A DNA stretch of 64,000 nucleotides from Ferdinandcohnia sp036962685 (lineage in GTDB: Bacteria > Bacillota > Bacilli > Bacillales > Bacillaceae_L), in assembly GCF_036962685.1 (NCBI RefSeq), contig NZ_JBALOP010000038.1:1-64000 (forward strand), in the 5' to 3' direction. The translations under genes and the position numbers were made by a program. Positions within the stretch are counted from its first letter, which is position 1; each line of letters opens with the position of its first letter. Shown here one piece after another: positions 62,222 to 64,000 of the stretch. Below the pieces are notes generated by a model. It had not been told where the DNA came from. It worked only from the letters and a program-made list of their open reading frames with translations, and searched no databases.

Positions 62222-64000
62222 ATGCTTGGAATTTTAAACAAAGTTTTTGATCCAAACAAACGCACAATCAAGCGATTGGAATCACTTGCTGATAAAATTG
62301 AGGCACTTCATCCTGAAATGGAGAAGCTTTCGGATGAGGCCCTTCGCAACAAAACCGAAGAGTTCAAGGAACGTTACCAAAAAGGTGAAAAACTCGATGA
62401 TATACTCGTTGAAGCTTTCGCTGTTGTTCGTGAAGGTGCAAAGCGTGTGTTGGGTCTGCACCCATACCGCGTGCAGCTAATGGGGGGGATTTCCCTTCAT
62501 GAAGGAAATATTTCCGAGATGAAAACAGGGGAAGGTAAAACGTTAACTTCCACAATGCCTGTTTATTTAAATGCAATCACTGGTAAAGGCGTTCACGTTG
62601 TTACTGTCAACGAATACCTTGCTAGCCGTGATGCGCATGAGATGGGGCAGCTTTATGAGTTTTTAGGTCTATCGGTTGGATTGAACCTAAACTCTATGTC
62701 TCGTGAGGAAAAAATTGAAGCCTACCGCGCTGATGTTACGTACGGTACGAACAATGAGTTCGGTTTCGACTATCTTCGTGATAACATGGTCCTTTATAAG
62801 GAACAAATGGTGCAGCGTCCGCTTTATTTTGCCGTAATTGACGAGGTTGACTCGATTTTAATTGATGAGGCGCGTACACCGTTGATTATTTCCGGCTCCG
62901 CTCAAAAATCAACATCGCTTTACGTTCAGGCAAACGGATTTGTGACCACTCTTAAAAAAGAAGAAGACTACACCTATGATGAAAAAACAAAGGGTGTTCA
63001 GCTTACTGAAGAAGGAATTTCAAAGGCTGAAAGAGTATTCGGCATTGAAAACCTGTTTGATATTCAAAATGTGACCTTGATTCACCATATCAACCAAGCG
63101 TTAAAAGCGAATGCAAGTATGCATCGTGACATTGACTATGTGGTTGATGAAGGGGAAATCGTCATCGTTGACCAGTTCACAGGTCGTCTGATGAAGGGAC
63201 GTCGTTATAGTGAAGGCCTTCACCAAGCGATTGAGGCGAAGGAAGGCGTCGAAATTCAAAATGAGAGTATGACGCTTGCGACGATTACGTTCCAAAACTA
63301 CTTCCGTATGTATGAGAAGCTTTCAGGTATGACAGGTACAGCGAAGACGGAGGAAGAGGAATTCCGCAACATTTATAATATGAACGTTGTTGTGATTCCA
63401 ACAAACCGTCCAATTGCTCGTGATGACCGTCCTGATTTAATTTACAAATCAATCGAAGGAAAGTTCCGCGCGGTGGCCGACGATATCGCTGAGCGCCATG
63501 CGAAGGGACAACCTGTCTTAGTTGGTACAGTTGCGATTGAGACGTCTGAAATTATTTCGAAGTTTTTATTGAAAAAAGGCGTGAAGCATAATGTCTTGAA
63601 CGCGAAAAACCACGCGCGCGAGGCTGAAATCATTGAAAATGCGGGTGAAAAGGGTGCCGTAACGATCGCGACAAACATGGCTGGTCGTGGTACTGACATC
63701 AAGCTTGGCGAAGGTGTCAAGGATCTTGGTGGTCTAGCGGTTATTGGTACAGAGCGCCATGAGAGCCGACGTATCGACAACCAGCTTCGTGGACGTTCAG
63801 GTCGTCAAGGGGACCCTGGTGTGACGCAATTCTATCTATCGATGGAAGATGAGCTCATGCGCCGCTTCGGTTCTGACAATATGAAAAATATGATGGAGCG
63901 TCTTGGCATGGATGATTCCCAGCCAATCCAAAGTAAAATGGTCTCAAAAGCGGTTGAGTCTGCGCAAAAACGCGTTGAGGGCAATAACTTTGATGCTCGT
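62222..64000 (+). CDS. secA: Preprotein translocase ATPase SecA (3' end beyond the window)
   Basis: Motor that pushes secreted proteins through SecYEG. The visible 593 residues begin MLGILNKVFDPNKRTIKRLE and include Walker A MKTGEGKTL (about residue 100), VTVNEYLASRDA, FDYLRDNMV, the DEAD-like VIDEVDSILIDEARTPLIISG, the preprotein-binding region, TGMTGTAKTEEEEF-type segment, TIATNMAGRGTDIKLG and LRGRSGRQGDPG. The frame stays open to the window edge. GATAGAGGAG precedes the ATG. The 229-base gap upstream has only a repeat-like stretch (near 62020-62075). Confidence 0.98.
   Translation, partial: MLGILNKVFDPNKRTIKRLESLADKIEALHPEMEKLSDEALRNKTEEFKERYQKGEKLDDILVEAFAVVREGAKRVLGLHPYRVQLMGGISLHEGNISEMKTGEGKTLTSTMPVYLNAITGKGVHVVTVNEYLASRDAHEMGQLYEFLGLSVGLNLNSMSREEKIEAYRADVTYGTNNEFGFDYLRDNMVLYKEQMVQRPLYFAVIDEVDSILIDEARTPLIISGSAQKSTSLYVQANGFVTTLKKEEDYTYDEKTKGVQLTEEGISKAERVFGIENLFDIQNVTLIHHINQALKANASMHRDIDYVVDEGEIVIVDQFTGRLMKGRRYSEGLHQAIEAKEGVEIQNESMTLATITFQNYFRMYEKLSGMTGTAKTEEEEFRNIYNMNVVVIPTNRPIARDDRPDLIYKSIEGKFRAVADDIAERHAKGQPVLVGTVAIETSEIISKFLLKKGVKHNVLNAKNHAREAEIIENAGEKGAVTIATNMAGRGTDIKLGEGVKDLGGLAVIGTERHESRRIDNQLRGRSGRQGDPGVTQFYLSMEDELMRRFGSDNMKNMMERLGMDDSQPIQSKMVSKAVESAQKRVEGNNFDAR

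Overview
The window comes from a low-GC Gram-positive endospore-former relative, most likely a Bacillaceae member near Neobacillus, Mesobacillus or Cytobacillus. Gene order from tagO through the LCP gene, yvyE, degS, degU, a degV gene, comFA, comFB, comFC, yvyF, flgM, flgN, flgK, flgL, fliW, csrA, hag, fliD, fliS, fliT, hpf and secA follows the Bacillus subtilis chromosome. Ribosome binding sites are AGGAGG-like, and sigma-D-type promoters precede motility genes.

Region 1 (1-25.2 kb) is an accessory surface region and the most interesting part. It combines (a) a Lic-type phosphocholine pathway: a stand-alone LicC cytidylyltransferase, a LicB-type permease, two unusual fusions of a winged helix, a nucleotidyltransferase domain and a choline kinase domain, and a LicD-type transferase next to a TacF-like flippase; and (b) four secreted proteins with 9-12 choline-binding-type repeats each: two N-acetylglucosaminidases (one with the domain order of pneumococcal LytB), an internalin-like LRR protein and an M15 carboxypeptidase. 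Together they look like a complete 'write and read' phosphocholine cell-wall system of the pneumococcal type in a Bacillus. The region also holds mnaA, galE, gtaB, an O-antigen-ligase/TPR gene overlapping a lipoprotein nagZ, an intact IS256-family element inside a 52-bp tandem repeat, and the 3' remnant of a lost repeat-protein gene.

Region 2 (25.3-34.3 kb) continues with envelope polymer genes: a second O-antigen-ligase-type protein, an LtaS-like phosphoglycerol transferase, tagA, a GT4 glycosyltransferase, tagO, and an LCP ligase. MnaA, TagO, TagA and LCP would supply and attach the wall teichoic acid that phosphocholine could decorate.

Region 3 (34.5-42 kb) holds degS/degU, a DegV-family gene, the comF operon with a class D sortase inserted between comFA and comFB, and a putative two-gene toxin-antitoxin module whose toxin gene is frameshifted in an A-run.

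Region 4 (42-53.2 kb) is the late flagellar cluster. The hag leader carries a CsrA-type hairpin. A GT2-TPR glycosyltransferase sits between hag and fliD, beside a decayed IS630-family transposase.

Region 5 (53.2-64 kb) holds a c-di-GMP-I riboswitch before a giant adhesin (12 FN3 plus at least 5 Ig-like repeats, two assembly gaps), two CBO0543-family membrane proteins, hpf, a membrane GGDEF diguanylate cyclase and the start of secA.
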